Shown one piece after another: positions 56,554-64,000 of a stretch of DNA of 64,000 nt. Every line of letters starts with the position of its first letter. Within the stretch, counting starts at the first letter, position 1. The DNA lies in assembly GCA_033765235.1 (NCBI GenBank), contig JANRIG010000004.1, positions 24,414 through 88,413 of the forward strand, given 5' to 3'. The notes under the pieces are model-generated. The model ran no database searches. It was not told the DNA's origin and saw nothing but the letters and a program-made list of their open reading frames with translations. The translations under genes and the position numbers were made by a program. The stretch is from JANRIG01 sp033765235. GTDB taxonomy: Bacteria > Bacteroidota > Bacteroidia > Cytophagales > UBA9547.

Positions 56554-57477
56554 CTATTTTTTGCCTACCAAATATAGTATGCCAATACCTATGGTTTGTG
56601 CAGTCTGAAAATCTCTGGTAGATTGCACTCCGTTGGCATCAGTGTATATATTAGATGTTTTGTCATATACCACTGTAAAGTTGGCATTGGCAGTGATATA
56701 TTTGGTAATTTTTGCAGTAAAAAAGATATCAAGACGGCTTACAATGGAGTTTTCGCCAATTTTTTCATATTCGCCAAATCCAAAATAGCGTGCTTTGAAA
56801 TTAATGTTTTTGTATAGGTCTTTATCTAACTGTGACATGATTTGAAACCCTACTTGGTTTACAAATTTTTCACCGGCAGGCACACCATATCGTGAGCCAT
56901 CGGCCTTGGTGGGAGTTATGCTAAGGTCGCCAATGAATATTTGCCGTGTGGCTATGGGCGAAAGTCTTATAAAAAAGTAGGGTACAGGTTTGTACTCTAC
57001 CCCTGCCGCTTCGGTAAGGTATACAGGTGCAAAAAATTTAGATATTAATATCACAGAGTCTTCTTTGGCATTGAGCTTGCTTGGGGTGTATTTATTGCCT
57101 ACGTCAAACTGTGTTTGAAAGTTGACAGAGGTAAAAATGCTCCATGGTCCGCTAAGTTTGTAACCCAACTTGGTATCTAAAAACACTAGGTCGGCAGATT
57201 TTCTAAAGTCTTTTTCGGCTAGCTTAGTAGTGCCGTAGAGCAGGTTCATAATGTTTATCCATGTTATTTTATCTTTCATATAGTCGAGCCTGCCGTTTGC
57301 CAAAAAGTTTAGCCCCAGAGATGCTACTCCTCCGCCTTTCCAGTTGTCGCTGAATGATGATTGATTTCCTGTAGCTCCTACCTCCAAATACTTGTGCCAG
57401 TATGAGGTATCGGTCGGGGTTTGGGCTTGGGTGCACAGCACAAATATTGCAAAGCAAAATGATAATAATATTTTCAT
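56554..57477 (-). CDS. DUF3078 outer-membrane-type protein
   Basis: The 307-residue protein has a signal peptide (MKILLSFCFAIFVLCTQAQ) and the DUF3078 hallmark FSDNWKGGGVASLGLNFLANGRLDYMKDKITW. Alternating polar/apolar strands to the end fit an outer-membrane beta-barrel. The family is nearly confined to Bacteroidota and has no known function. It has its own promoter and is followed by the pseudouridine synthase gene 8 bp on. Confidence 0.87.
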   Translation of the reverse strand: MKILLSFCFAIFVLCTQAQTPTDTSYWHKYLEVGATGNQSSFSDNWKGGGVASLGLNFLANGRLDYMKDKITWINIMNLLYGTTKLAEKDFRKSADLVFLDTKLGYKLSGPWSIFTSVNFQTQFDVGNKYTPSKLNAKEDSVILISKFFAPVYLTEAAGVEYKPVPYFFIRLSPIATRQIFIGDLSITPTKADGSRYGVPAGEKFVNQVGFQIMSQLDKDLYKNINFKARYFGFGEYEKIGENSIVSRLDIFFTAKITKYITANANFTVVYDKTSNIYTDANGVQSTRDFQTAQTIGIGILYLVGKK

Positions 57478-57500
57478 TATATATTAAGGAATAGGCATTG

Positions 57501-57532
57501 CAAATGTATATTTTTATTAGTGAAAATACAAA
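57501..57532 (-). promoter_or_regulatory. Promoter of the DUF3078-rluE operon
   Basis: On the minus strand: TTTG (57532-57529), a 20-nt spacer and TACATTTG (57508-57501), a perfect TAnnTTTG. The leader is about 20 nt. Confidence 0.65.
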
Positions 57533-57635
57533 ATTTGGATGCTCATTATGGTATGGAAAACATGTTTACAGGTGATGGCATACTATTGATATATTGTATA
57601 ATATATTGTTTTTCAGAAAGTTATTTTTTATGTTT

Positions 57636-57679
57636 ATGTCACATTGAACCTTTAGTAATGTGCATTTATTGCCCATGCT
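57636..57679. repeat. Dispersed repeat copy A
   Basis: It shares 35 of 44 positions, without gaps, with 63761-63804. The opening ATGTCAYATTGARCCT resembles degenerate Bacteroidota intergenic repeats that begin TGTCAT..TGAGC..GT. Confidence 0.65.
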
Positions 57680-57692
57680 CTATATACTCATG

Positions 57693-57782
57693 CCAACCAG
57701 TGGTTGGTGGTACACCAAACACAAACTCAAATTTACCCAAATCTCATTCATTTCGCCCTTGTTGGTGTTCTTCACCAACAAG
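57693..57782. repeat. Cluster of CACCAAC/GTTGGTG inverted repeats
   Basis: Three hairpins built from the same words: CCAACC-AGT-GGTTGG (57693-57707), TTGGTG-GTA-CACCAA (57704-57718, overlapping it) and a perfect 10-bp stem CTTGTTGGTG / CACCAACAAG with loop TTCTT (57758-57782). Confidence 0.75.
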
Positions 57783-57883
57783 CCAGACTGAAGGAATACT
57801 GTAAGTCAAAGCCATAGCACAAAAATAAAAGTTTTGTATTGTGAAGATTAAAAATCTACTTTTATTAATTATTCTACAATCGC

Positions 57884-58005
57884 TATACTAACTTGTAGAA
57901 CAGCGGGATTTTGCAAAGTTACAACCTTTGCTTATTATACTCACAAGTTATGCTTCGCTAAACTTGCGAGAGCTAGGGGATATGCTAACTTGTCGAACAG
58001 CGGAT
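57884..58005. repeat. Direct repeat pair enclosing a hairpin
   Basis: TATACTAACTTGTAGAACAG (57884-57903) recurs as TATGCTAACTTGTCGAACAG (57981-58000), both continuing into GCGG-like GG..ATT, 97 bp apart. Between them CTCACAAGTT (57940-57949) pairs with AACTTGCGAG (57961-57970) at nine of ten positions. Confidence 0.7.
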
Positions 58006-58055
58006 TACCGCCCACACCAAAAACACTCCCTGCTCAATTTTTATCGATATTTATT

Positions 58056-58081
58056 GTGGTTCGTGTGGACACGAACCACAG
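58056..58081. repeat. Perfect 12-bp inverted repeat
   Basis: TGTGGTTCGTGT (58056-58067) and ACACGAACCACA (58070-58081) are exact reverse complements separated by GG. It is the strongest hairpin in the window, has no T-run and is far from any stop codon, so it looks like a repeat element and not a terminator. Confidence 0.8.
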
Positions 58082-58184
58082 GGTAGGTAAGTTATTTTTC
58101 TTATTAAAAGCAATACAGCGCATCTTTATTATTTACTATACTCATTATTAACACAAAAATATTATTTCTACATCAATAATATCA

Positions 58185-58192
58185 TAGATTTG
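58185..58192 (+). promoter_or_regulatory. -7 box TAGATTTG of the DUF6427-like gene
   Basis: Perfect TAnnTTTG, the same octamer as at the act promoter, about 20 nt before the inferred TTG start at 58219. The -33 element is weak. Confidence 0.45.
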
Positions 58193-58218
58193 CATGTATG
58201 GTAACTGATTAGCAAGTT

Positions 58219-59604
58219 TTGATACGTTTTTTTAAATACGAAACCCCCATTCAGGCATTTGCTGTATTCATCATCATCATGGCTACACGTGTACCTCTAT
58301 TTTTTATAGGGCACCCCATACTCGATGATGAAGTAAGAAACTTGGCCATAGGCGACAAGCTTGGCGATGGCTATTTGCTATACCGCGATATGCTCAGTAG
58401 TACACCGCCACTTCCTGCGCTGCTATTCTACTTGATAGATATAGTGGTAGGCAAAAGCCGCGAAGCTTATGCTTTTATTGCATTAATTATTATTTTTATA
58501 CAATCTGTCATTTTCAAAAATGTGATAGATGACCATGAACTTTTGCCTGCCAAATCATACTACCCGGCATTGGCATACATATTACTGACAGGTTTTTTAT
58601 ATGAGTTCACCATACTATCAGAGGTATTGATAGGGCTCACATTTATATTGTTGGCTTTGCAATCTACATTGCGCATCATACGTACGGAGGGTGAGGAAAA
58701 CAGGTTGTTTTCCATAGGTTTTTACTGTTCTTTGGCATTCTTATCATTTCAGCCTTTTATCATTTCCATAGTTATTTATTTTATATTTTTATTGTTGTTT
58801 ACCAGGCTCAATATATCACAATACCTACTTTTGATGGTAGGATTTATATTTCCTATCCTTACATTGCTCACATTTTATGCTTTGCATGACAGTCTTTATG
58901 ATTTTTATCAATGCTACCTCACGCGCATATTTACCTTTAATTCGGATATTCTCATAAATACCTATAATTTGTCTATTTATTTAATACCTGTATATATGTT
59001 ATTATTTTTGAGTATTTTGTCTAATTTTACCTATGGCAGGTTTACCAACTATCAATTGGTAGGGAGGCAAATATTTTTTATTTCTCTATTCATATATCTT
59101 GGGGTGCTGGTATATTTTACCAAACTCAAAACAGAGCATTTGATAGTATTGGTGCCATTTGCATCCTATTTTTTGTGTAGTTTGATGATTATTTTCAAAA
59201 GAAAAAAATTAATAGAACTATTTTTATGGTTAATATTATTATATCCTGCACCATTCTTATTAGGCTACATACATAAACAATGGGCAGTATTTCACAGCCA
59301 ATATTTAGATGAATGTATTTCACATATTCAAAATAAAAAAGTATTACACTTGGGCAATAACTTATGCTACTACAAGTATAACAAGCCTGCTACCAAATTT
59401 TTTGATTGGGAAATATCGCACAGGAGGCTTATACAGACTGATAGATATGCGTATATAGTAGAAATAAGTCAGACTTTTGAGCAAGATATGCCTGATGTGA
59501 TTGTAGACAATGAAAATGTATTATCAGCAGTATTTGAGAGGATTCCTTGGCTGGCTGCACGCTACAAAATGGTGACGCCGGGCACTTATTATTTGATACA
59601 ATAA
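58219..59604 (+). CDS. DUF6427-like polytopic membrane protein
   Basis: The 461-residue inner-membrane protein has about ten hydrophobic helices. It opens with MIRFFKYETPIQAF, then RVPLFFIGHPILDDEVRNLAIGDKL and LYRDMLSSTPPLPALLFYLID. This pattern resembles the Bacteroidota DUF6427 family and, more distantly, GT-C glycosyltransferases with their acidic first loop. The start is a TTG. The C-terminal ~120 residues are soluble. Function is unknown; a role in surface glycan or lipid assembly is conjecture. It is 13 bp upstream of the methyltransferase gene, probably one operon. Confidence 0.7.
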   Translation: MIRFFKYETPIQAFAVFIIIMATRVPLFFIGHPILDDEVRNLAIGDKLGDGYLLYRDMLSSTPPLPALLFYLIDIVVGKSREAYAFIALIIIFIQSVIFKNVIDDHELLPAKSYYPALAYILLTGFLYEFTILSEVLIGLTFILLALQSTLRIIRTEGEENRLFSIGFYCSLAFLSFQPFIISIVIYFIFLLLFTRLNISQYLLLMVGFIFPILTLLTFYALHDSLYDFYQCYLTRIFTFNSDILINTYNLSIYLIPVYMLLFLSILSNFTYGRFTNYQLVGRQIFFISLFIYLGVLVYFTKLKTEHLIVLVPFASYFLCSLMIIFKRKKLIELFLWLILLYPAPFLLGYIHKQWAVFHSQYLDECISHIQNKKVLHLGNNLCYYKYNKPATKFFDWEISHRRLIQTDRYAYIVEISQTFEQDMPDVIVDNENVLSAVFERIPWLAARYKMVTPGTYYLIQ

Positions 59605-59617
59605 ATGGCGAAAAAAT

Positions 59618-60331
59618 ATGCAGATTGGCACACTCTATATCATACCTACCCCCCTAAGCGAGCAACCTTCAGAAACATCATTTCCAACTTATAATTTATT
59701 GATAATAAGCCAAATAAAACACTATTTAGTAGAAGAAGTGCGCACCGCTCGCAGATTTATCAGCAGCCTGAAATTAGGTATAAATATAGAGACTTTATAT
59801 TTTACTACCATATCCAAAGATAGCACAGCCACCCATCTTGCAGAGTTTGCACAATCTATGTGCGAGGGCACATCGTGGGGTATGATGTCGGAGGCGGGAT
59901 GCCCCGCAGTAGCAGATCCCGGTCACTCAGTAGTAATGCAAGCACATAAAATAAATGCCAAAGTAGTACCTCTTATAGGACCTAATGCCATTATCTTAGC
60001 TCTGATGGCATCTGGGTTGAATGCTCAAAATTTTGAATTTCACGGGTATTTGCCTGTGAAGCCAGTAGAAAGAGACATAAAAATAAAACAAATAGAGACA
60101 GAGTCTATCCGTACCGGCAAAACACAAATATTTATTGAAACCCCTTACAGGAATATCACCTTGTGCGATGCGCTGCTAAGGGTATGCGTACCTCACACTC
60201 TGCTATGTGTGGCTCAAGACCTCACAGGAGTGCAAGAGCAAATAATAACCCAAAATATTAACCAATGGAAAAAAGCTCCAAAAATAGCAGACAAGGTACC
60301 AAGCATATTTTTGCTGAATGGGAAAATATGA
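59618..60331 (+). CDS. RsmI-like SAM-dependent methyltransferase (tetrapyrrole-methylase fold)
   Basis: The 237-residue protein starts GTLYIIPTPLSE, then VEEVRTARRFISSL, and has the cofactor loop SEAGCPAVADPGHSVV and PLIGPNAIILALMASGL. RsmI itself 2'-O-methylates C1402 of 16S rRNA; this shorter Bacteroidota paralogue (no C-terminal extension) is usually annotated only as a methyltransferase, and its target is not established. It probably forms an operon with the preceding gene. Confidence 0.82.
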   Translation: MQIGTLYIIPTPLSEQPSETSFPTYNLLIISQIKHYLVEEVRTARRFISSLKLGINIETLYFTTISKDSTATHLAEFAQSMCEGTSWGMMSEAGCPAVADPGHSVVMQAHKINAKVVPLIGPNAIILALMASGLNAQNFEFHGYLPVKPVERDIKIKQIETESIRTGKTQIFIETPYRNITLCDALLRVCVPHTLLCVAQDLTGVQEQIITQNINQWKKAPKIADKVPSIFLLNGKI

Positions 60332-60367
60332 TATCTTATCATAAAATTTGCCGAGCACTTATATTTT

Positions 60368-61552
60368 TCACATGAGTGCAGCTACACCCGGCAGCACTTT
60401 GCCTTCTATATATTCAAGCAGAGCACCACCACCTGTAGATACATAAGATACTTTGTCGCCGTAGCCTGCGTTATTAATTGCAGAGGCGGAGTCGCCACCG
60501 CCTATAAGCGAATAACCTCCTGATTGTGTGGCTTTTACTACTGCGTCTGCTATAGCATTGGTACCTATAGCAAAGTTTTCAAACTCAAACACCCCCATGG
60601 GGCCATTCCAAAGTATAGTTTTTGAGCTTTCTACAATATTTTTAAAAATTGCAATACTTTCAGGTCCTATGTCAAGCCCTTCCCAACCATCAGGTATCTG
60701 GTTTGACGGTACTATTTTTTTGTTGGCATCATTGCTAAAGCCGTCTGCTATTACCGTATCAGTAGGAAAGTGTAACTTTACTCCTTTTAGTTTTGCTTTT
60801 TCAATGATAGTGAGTGCCAAGTCTGTTTTGTCGGGTTCATTGATAGATTTGCCTATTTTGCCACCTTGTGCCAGCACAAAGGTATAGGTCATGCCACCTC
60901 CTATGATGAGGTGGTCTACTTTGTCGAGCAATTTTTCTATGATAAGTATTTTGTCTGATACTTTGGCACCTCCCATGATAGCTGTGAATGGTTTTTGGGC
61001 ATTGTTTAGTACTTTTTCGGCATTGTCCAGTTCGGCTTGCATCACATATCCGCATACACGGTCATTGAAAAACTTGCCCATGACTGCTGTGGAGGCATGT
61101 GCACGGTGGGCAGTGCCAAAGGCATCATTTACCCATACATCGCCGTAGGAAGCCAACTTTTGGGCAAATGTTTCATCCCCTTTTTCTTCTTGTTTATAAA
61201 AACGCAAATTTTCGAGTAGGAGTATTTCTCCGGGTTTCAGATTTTTAGCTAATGTGGCAGCACTCTCCCCTATGCAGTCGTCGGCAAAGTGCACTTTTGT
61301 GCTATATGTGTTTTCAAGCCATTTTACCACATGCCTGAGCGAATATTTATCTTCCGGACCTTCTTTGGGGCGCCCAAGGTGCGACATGAGTATGCATGAG
61401 CCTCCGTCTTTGAGTATTTTGGTGATAGTAGGTACGCAGGCTTTGAGGCGTGTATCGTCTGTTATTTGGTTAGATTTGTCTAAAGGCACATTAAAATCTA
61501 CACGGATACATGCTTTTTTGCCGGCAAATGAATATTTATGTACTGTTATCAT
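60368..61552 (-). CDS. pgk: Phosphoglycerate kinase
   Basis: This glycolytic enzyme transfers phosphate from 1,3-bisphosphoglycerate to ADP. The 394-residue protein shows the family signature KACIRVDFNVPLDKSNQITDDTR, substrate-site SHLGRPKEG, and the nucleotide-site region WNGPMGVFEFENFAIGT and GGGDSASAINN near the C-terminus. Length is standard. It stands alone on the minus strand, convergent with the methyltransferase gene. Confidence 0.97.
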   Translation of the reverse strand: MITVHKYSFAGKKACIRVDFNVPLDKSNQITDDTRLKACVPTITKILKDGGSCILMSHLGRPKEGPEDKYSLRHVVKWLENTYSTKVHFADDCIGESAATLAKNLKPGEILLLENLRFYKQEEKGDETFAQKLASYGDVWVNDAFGTAHRAHASTAVMGKFFNDRVCGYVMQAELDNAEKVLNNAQKPFTAIMGGAKVSDKILIIEKLLDKVDHLIIGGGMTYTFVLAQGGKIGKSINEPDKTDLALTIIEKAKLKGVKLHFPTDTVIADGFSNDANKKIVPSNQIPDGWEGLDIGPESIAIFKNIVESSKTILWNGPMGVFEFENFAIGTNAIADAVVKATQSGGYSLIGGGDSASAINNAGYGDKVSYVSTGGGALLEYIEGKVLPGVAALM

Positions 61553-61624
61553 AGGTAGAGGATATAAAATGATTATTTATTGGCGAAATATGACAATAAT
61601 ATTCATTATTTCATACAATATTTA

Positions 61625-62299
61625 TTAAAATTTAATCCCCGCGCCTATGCCAAAATGCAGGTATATGTTTTTGGTGGTAATGAAATTGGTGGTTTGCATC
61701 AAAGCGGTACTATTGGCAATATTTATCGGAAAAAAAAATAATATGGCATTTGCTGACAGGAAAAATTTTGATGTATTAGGCACCCACCTGTAACCTGCAG
61801 AAAATGTATTGAGCATATAGGCACTCCAAACCGTATTGAGCACTGCATAGTTGAGCTTGCGAAAGTCTTCATTGTTAGCATACTTTTGTGTATCGAGGTA
61901 GGTTTGAAGGGCTTTGGTATTTTCAAATTTGTATTGCTGAGGATCTTTGGAGTTGTCAGTGTTTTTGATATATACCAAATGCGGTGATGGATTTTCGAGG
62001 AAAGCATATGTTTGTCCCAATCCTATTTCTATTTTGTGCGCTGTGCTGCCATACAGCACACTCAAGCCATAGTTTATAGTAAGCAGCGACTCATAATATT
62101 TGTCATATATTAAGAATGATGTGCCTAAGCGGGCATTGATTTTTAATAGATCATTGCCATAGCATTGCCTTTCATAGTTAAGGCTGTAGTATATGCTTTT
62201 GCCGGCACCTTCTATATACAGATAGTTTTTATAAGCAGATTGTGCCACTGTATCAATCATAGTTGATACAATGATAAATAATAAACAAAATTTATACAT
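61625..62299 (-). CDS. Small exported, probably beta-barrel, protein of unknown function
   Basis: I chose the ATG at 62299 (MYKFCLLFIIVSTMIDTVAQS), a clean signal peptide; the longer frame from 62374 would overlap the ferredoxin gene. The mature ~205 residues alternate in short amphipathic strands (GKSIYYSLNYERQCYG, INARLGTSFLIYDKYYESLLTINYGLSVLYG, IYLHFGIGAGIKF) and end in a hydrophobic strand with terminal Phe, as outer-membrane barrels do. It starts 4 bp after the ferredoxin stop, so they are co-transcribed. No family recognised. Confidence 0.7.
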   Translation of the reverse strand: MYKFCLLFIIVSTMIDTVAQSAYKNYLYIEGAGKSIYYSLNYERQCYGNDLLKINARLGTSFLIYDKYYESLLTINYGLSVLYGSTAHKIEIGLGQTYAFLENPSPHLVYIKNTDNSKDPQQYKFENTKALQTYLDTQKYANNEDFRKLNYAVLNTVWSAYMLNTFSAGYRWVPNTSKFFLSANAILFFFPINIANSTALMQTTNFITTKNIYLHFGIGAGIKF

Positions 62300-62303
62300 A
62301 CAA

Positions 62304-62654
62304 TCAGGCTTCTTGGTGCAGCCATTGTTTTTTGGCAAGGAGGTCTTCTTTGCTTTCGCGCCACTCAGGGTCATCTACACAGCAATCTACGGGACATACT
62401 GCAGCACACTGAGGCTCTTCGTGAAAGCCTGTGCACTCTGTACATTTGTAAGGTACTATGTAATACACCTCATTGGATACGGGTGCTTGCTTGGCATTGC
62501 CTTCTATGACACTGCCATCTTCGCCTTCTACTTTGGTGAGCTTGGTACCACCACCCCACGTCCACTCTACTGCACCTTCGTATATGGCGGTGTTGGGGCA
62601 CTCCGGCTCGCATGCTCCACAGTTAATACATTCATCAGTTATTATTATTGCCAT
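62304..62654 (-). CDS. 2[4Fe-4S] ferredoxin
   Basis: The 116-residue low-potential electron carrier has a first cluster motif CINCGACEPECP (10-21) and a second region CTECTGFHEEPQCAAVCPVDCC with the longer spacing typical of Alvin-type ferredoxins. A ~50-residue insertion between the motifs and an acidic C-terminal tail are usual in Bacteroidota homologues. It is divergent from the acyl-CoA reductase gene with an 85-bp spacer, an arrangement that suggests related function. Confidence 0.93.
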   Translation of the reverse strand: MAIIITDECINCGACEPECPNTAIYEGAVEWTWGGGTKLTKVEGEDGSVIEGNAKQAPVSNEVYYIVPYKCTECTGFHEEPQCAAVCPVDCCVDDPEWRESKEDLLAKKQWLHQEA

Positions 62655-62674
62655 CGAATTTTGTATTTAATTTG

Positions 62675-62682
62675 CAAAATTA
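62675..62682 (-). promoter_or_regulatory. -7 box TAATTTTG of the ferredoxin operon
   Basis: Perfect TAnnTTTG on the minus strand, inferred leader about 17 nt; no clear TTTG at the expected distance. Confidence 0.45.
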
Positions 62683-62739
62683 ACAAATGATACGTAATAT
62701 AAGTTTAAAAATAATAAAATTTTGTATTTGCATAAATAT

Positions 62740-63738
62740 ATGACTGTAGAACAAAGAAAATTTGCCTTTGCCCAATTAGGTATATTTATATCAAACATTG
62801 ACAAATCACAAAAACAAGCATTGGCAGCGCAAGCATATATTAATAATAGTTGGTTTACAGAAAATAGTATAAATACTGCTTTGGATGGATTGGCATATTA
62901 TTTAGAGGATAGTAATTTGACTAAGTGGCTTCTGCCATATAATATTTTGAATGTGTCGCCCAAAAATATAGGGGTGATAGCCGCAGGCAATATTCCTGCA
63001 GTATCATTTCATGATATATTGTGCGTATTAATGGCAGGACACACCTTGCATGCAAAATTGAGCAGCGATGATACTGTGATTATTAAATATTTATTACAAA
63101 AACTTTGTGAAATAGAACCTGCTTTTGCACCCTACATTCATTACCCCGACAAACTCACTGATATAGATGCTGTGATAGCCACAGGCACCAACAATACAAA
63201 CAGATATTTTGAATATTATTATCGTGATAAACCTAAAATATTGCGCAAAAACAGGTCGTCGTTGGCTGTCATCACCGGAAATGAGACACAAGATGAGCTA
63301 CAACTGTTAGGTACAGATATATTTACTTATTATGGACTTGGTTGCAGAAATGTATCAAAAATTATTGTGCCGTCTGGGTATGATTTCAATGCATTTTTTG
63401 AGGCTATGTATCCTTATAATGAGGTGATAAATCATAGCAAATATGCCAATAATTATGAATACCGCCGTGCTATATATTTGATGAACGGTGACAAATTTTT
63501 GGACAATAATTTTATGCTCCTCAAAGAGTCAGAGCAAACTGCCTCGCCTGTTTCTGTGCTTTACTACCACTATTATAGTCATATGAATGAAGTATTAGAC
63601 TATATTAATACGCATAGAGAAAATATACAATGTGTAGTGCAAGCAGGAAATAATGTGCATTTTGGTGAAACCCAAAAACCTAACCTATGGGACTATGCAG
63701 ATGGGGTAGATACCATGCAGTTTTTGATTTCAATATAA
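62740..63738 (+). CDS. Acyl-CoA reductase, LuxC family
   Basis: The ~332-residue member of the LuxC/acyl-CoA reductase group (aldehyde-dehydrogenase fold) reduces fatty acyl-CoA to aldehyde with NADPH. The nucleotide-binding region reads PKNIGVIAAGNIPAVSFHDIL and the catalytic Cys is in TYYGLGCRNVSKI. I chose ATG 62740 (MTVEQRKFAFAQLG); the in-frame TTG at 62722 overlaps a -7-like TGTATTTG. No luxD/luxE-type partners are present, so a role in lipid or flexirubin/wax-type metabolism is only a guess. Confidence 0.87.
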   Translation: MTVEQRKFAFAQLGIFISNIDKSQKQALAAQAYINNSWFTENSINTALDGLAYYLEDSNLTKWLLPYNILNVSPKNIGVIAAGNIPAVSFHDILCVLMAGHTLHAKLSSDDTVIIKYLLQKLCEIEPAFAPYIHYPDKLTDIDAVIATGTNNTNRYFEYYYRDKPKILRKNRSSLAVITGNETQDELQLLGTDIFTYYGLGCRNVSKIIVPSGYDFNAFFEAMYPYNEVINHSKYANNYEYRRAIYLMNGDKFLDNNFMLLKESEQTASPVSVLYYHYYSHMNEVLDYINTHRENIQCVVQAGNNVHFGETQKPNLWDYADGVDTMQFLISI

Positions 63739-64000
63739 ATAATACTTACCTCTGGTCTTAATGTCATATTGAGCCTGTAGAAATGTGCTCTTATTATCCA
63801 TACTTCAATAAATTCATTAGCTGGCACACATCTGTGACCTGCGCCTCTTGATATTTACAAAATAATACTTTTATAAGTACGCACAAGCTGATGCTTGCGC
63901 CGGTGAGGGGTCTTTATTTGAAATAATAGTGTTATATTCATTTATAAATTTGCACTAATCCCAAAATATGACTTACTTTGGATTAGTACGAGTTATGTAC
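63739..64000. repeat. Composite of degenerate repeat elements at the window end
   Basis: It contains dispersed repeat copy B (63761-63804, 35/44 identical to 57636-57679), a decayed inverted repeat GGCACACAT-CTGTG-ACCTGCGCC (63823-63845) and a hairpin GCACAAGC-TGAT-GCTTGCGC with seven of eight pairs (63881-63900). No ORF is supported up to the edge. Confidence 0.65.

Larger units (their letters stand above)
57478..58218. other. 740-bp gene-free region rich in inverted and direct repeats
   Basis: No credible protein or stable-RNA gene is seen. Apart from the DUF3078 promoter and the -7 box of the downstream gene, the region holds at least four hairpins, a 97-bp-spaced direct repeat and one copy of a dispersed repeat, each listed separately. 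Confidence 0.7.

Noticed and set aside
57520..57804. 94-codon plus-strand frame upstream of the DUF6427-like gene
   Set aside because: It runs through three hairpin repeats and a dispersed repeat, has odd Cys/Pro/Ser composition and begins inside the DUF3078 promoter.
58056..58081. The 12-bp inverted repeat as terminator or operator
   Set aside because: No T-run follows, the nearest gene ends are far away, and a 2-nt centre is poor for a terminator; a repeat element fits better.
1..64000. tRNA, rRNA, CRISPR or phage attachment sites
   Set aside because: I looked in all intergenic stretches for T-arm-like GTTCRA words, regularly spaced short repeats and integrase genes and saw none; a covariance search could still find a missed small RNA.

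Overview
The window comes from a low-GC member of the Bacteroidota. Four things show this: a complete Alternative Complex III operon (actABCDEF) joined to aa3-type cytochrome oxidase genes; very large secreted repeat proteins, two of them ending in type IX secretion (T9SS) type A sorting domains; promoters of the Bacteroidota form TTTG-N19..21-TAnnTTTG instead of -35/-10 boxes; and few visible Shine-Dalgarno sequences. The genus cannot be resolved from the sequence alone; an aerobic Chitinophagia/Sphingobacteriia-like bacterium fits. I found no tRNA, rRNA, CRISPR array, transposase or phage genes.

Layout. 1-3.6 kb: 3' part of a BIG2-type surface protein cut by the window edge, a strong terminator, and a WcaF-like acetyltransferase. 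3.7-15 kb: the respiratory operon actA-B-C-D-E-F-coxB-coxA behind a consensus promoter; it moves electrons from menaquinol through six-heme ActA and monoheme ActE towards the CuA/heme-copper oxidase. 15-17.8 kb: a secreted TPR-CHAT protein. 18-24.6 kb: mnmA, uvrA and a PpiD/SurA-type foldase. 25-32.1 kb: a 2384-residue secreted protein with eight lamin-tail domains. 32.3-39.6 kb (minus strand): a lipoprotein M1 aminopeptidase, a CBM9-like/esterase fusion, a PaaI-type thioesterase, a KdgK-like sugar kinase and a NeuD-like acyltransferase. 39.7-45.2 kb: an orphan HPt/response-regulator pair, hflX, a nucleotide-sugar epimerase, a small decayed locus, a bestrophin, a small membrane protein and a DUF2461 protein. 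45.5-53.7 kb: a 2742-residue T9SS repeat protein. 53.9-57.5 kb: a Crp/Fnr-family regulator, pabB, an RluE-type pseudouridine synthase and a DUF3078 protein. 57.5-58.2 kb: a gene-free stretch rich in inverted repeats. 58.2-64 kb: a DUF6427-like membrane protein, an RsmI-like methyltransferase, pgk, a small surface protein, a 2[4Fe-4S] ferredoxin and a LuxC-type acyl-CoA reductase, then more degenerate repeats.

The most informative non-coding signal is in the divergent region between the giant surface protein and the Crp/Fnr regulator. It holds two FNR-type palindromes (TTGAY-N4-ATCAA) 31 bp apart. They sit at activator-like distances from the inferred start sites on both sides, and the regulator carries the ETISR recognition-helix motif that reads TTGAT in FNR. 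This suggests a local regulator-surface protein circuit. Other points worth attention are an rluE gene whose conserved N-terminus lies upstream of its first ATG/GTG/TTG, possible leaderless transcripts, and several families of hairpin repeats. I did not find a clearly new defence or mobile system.
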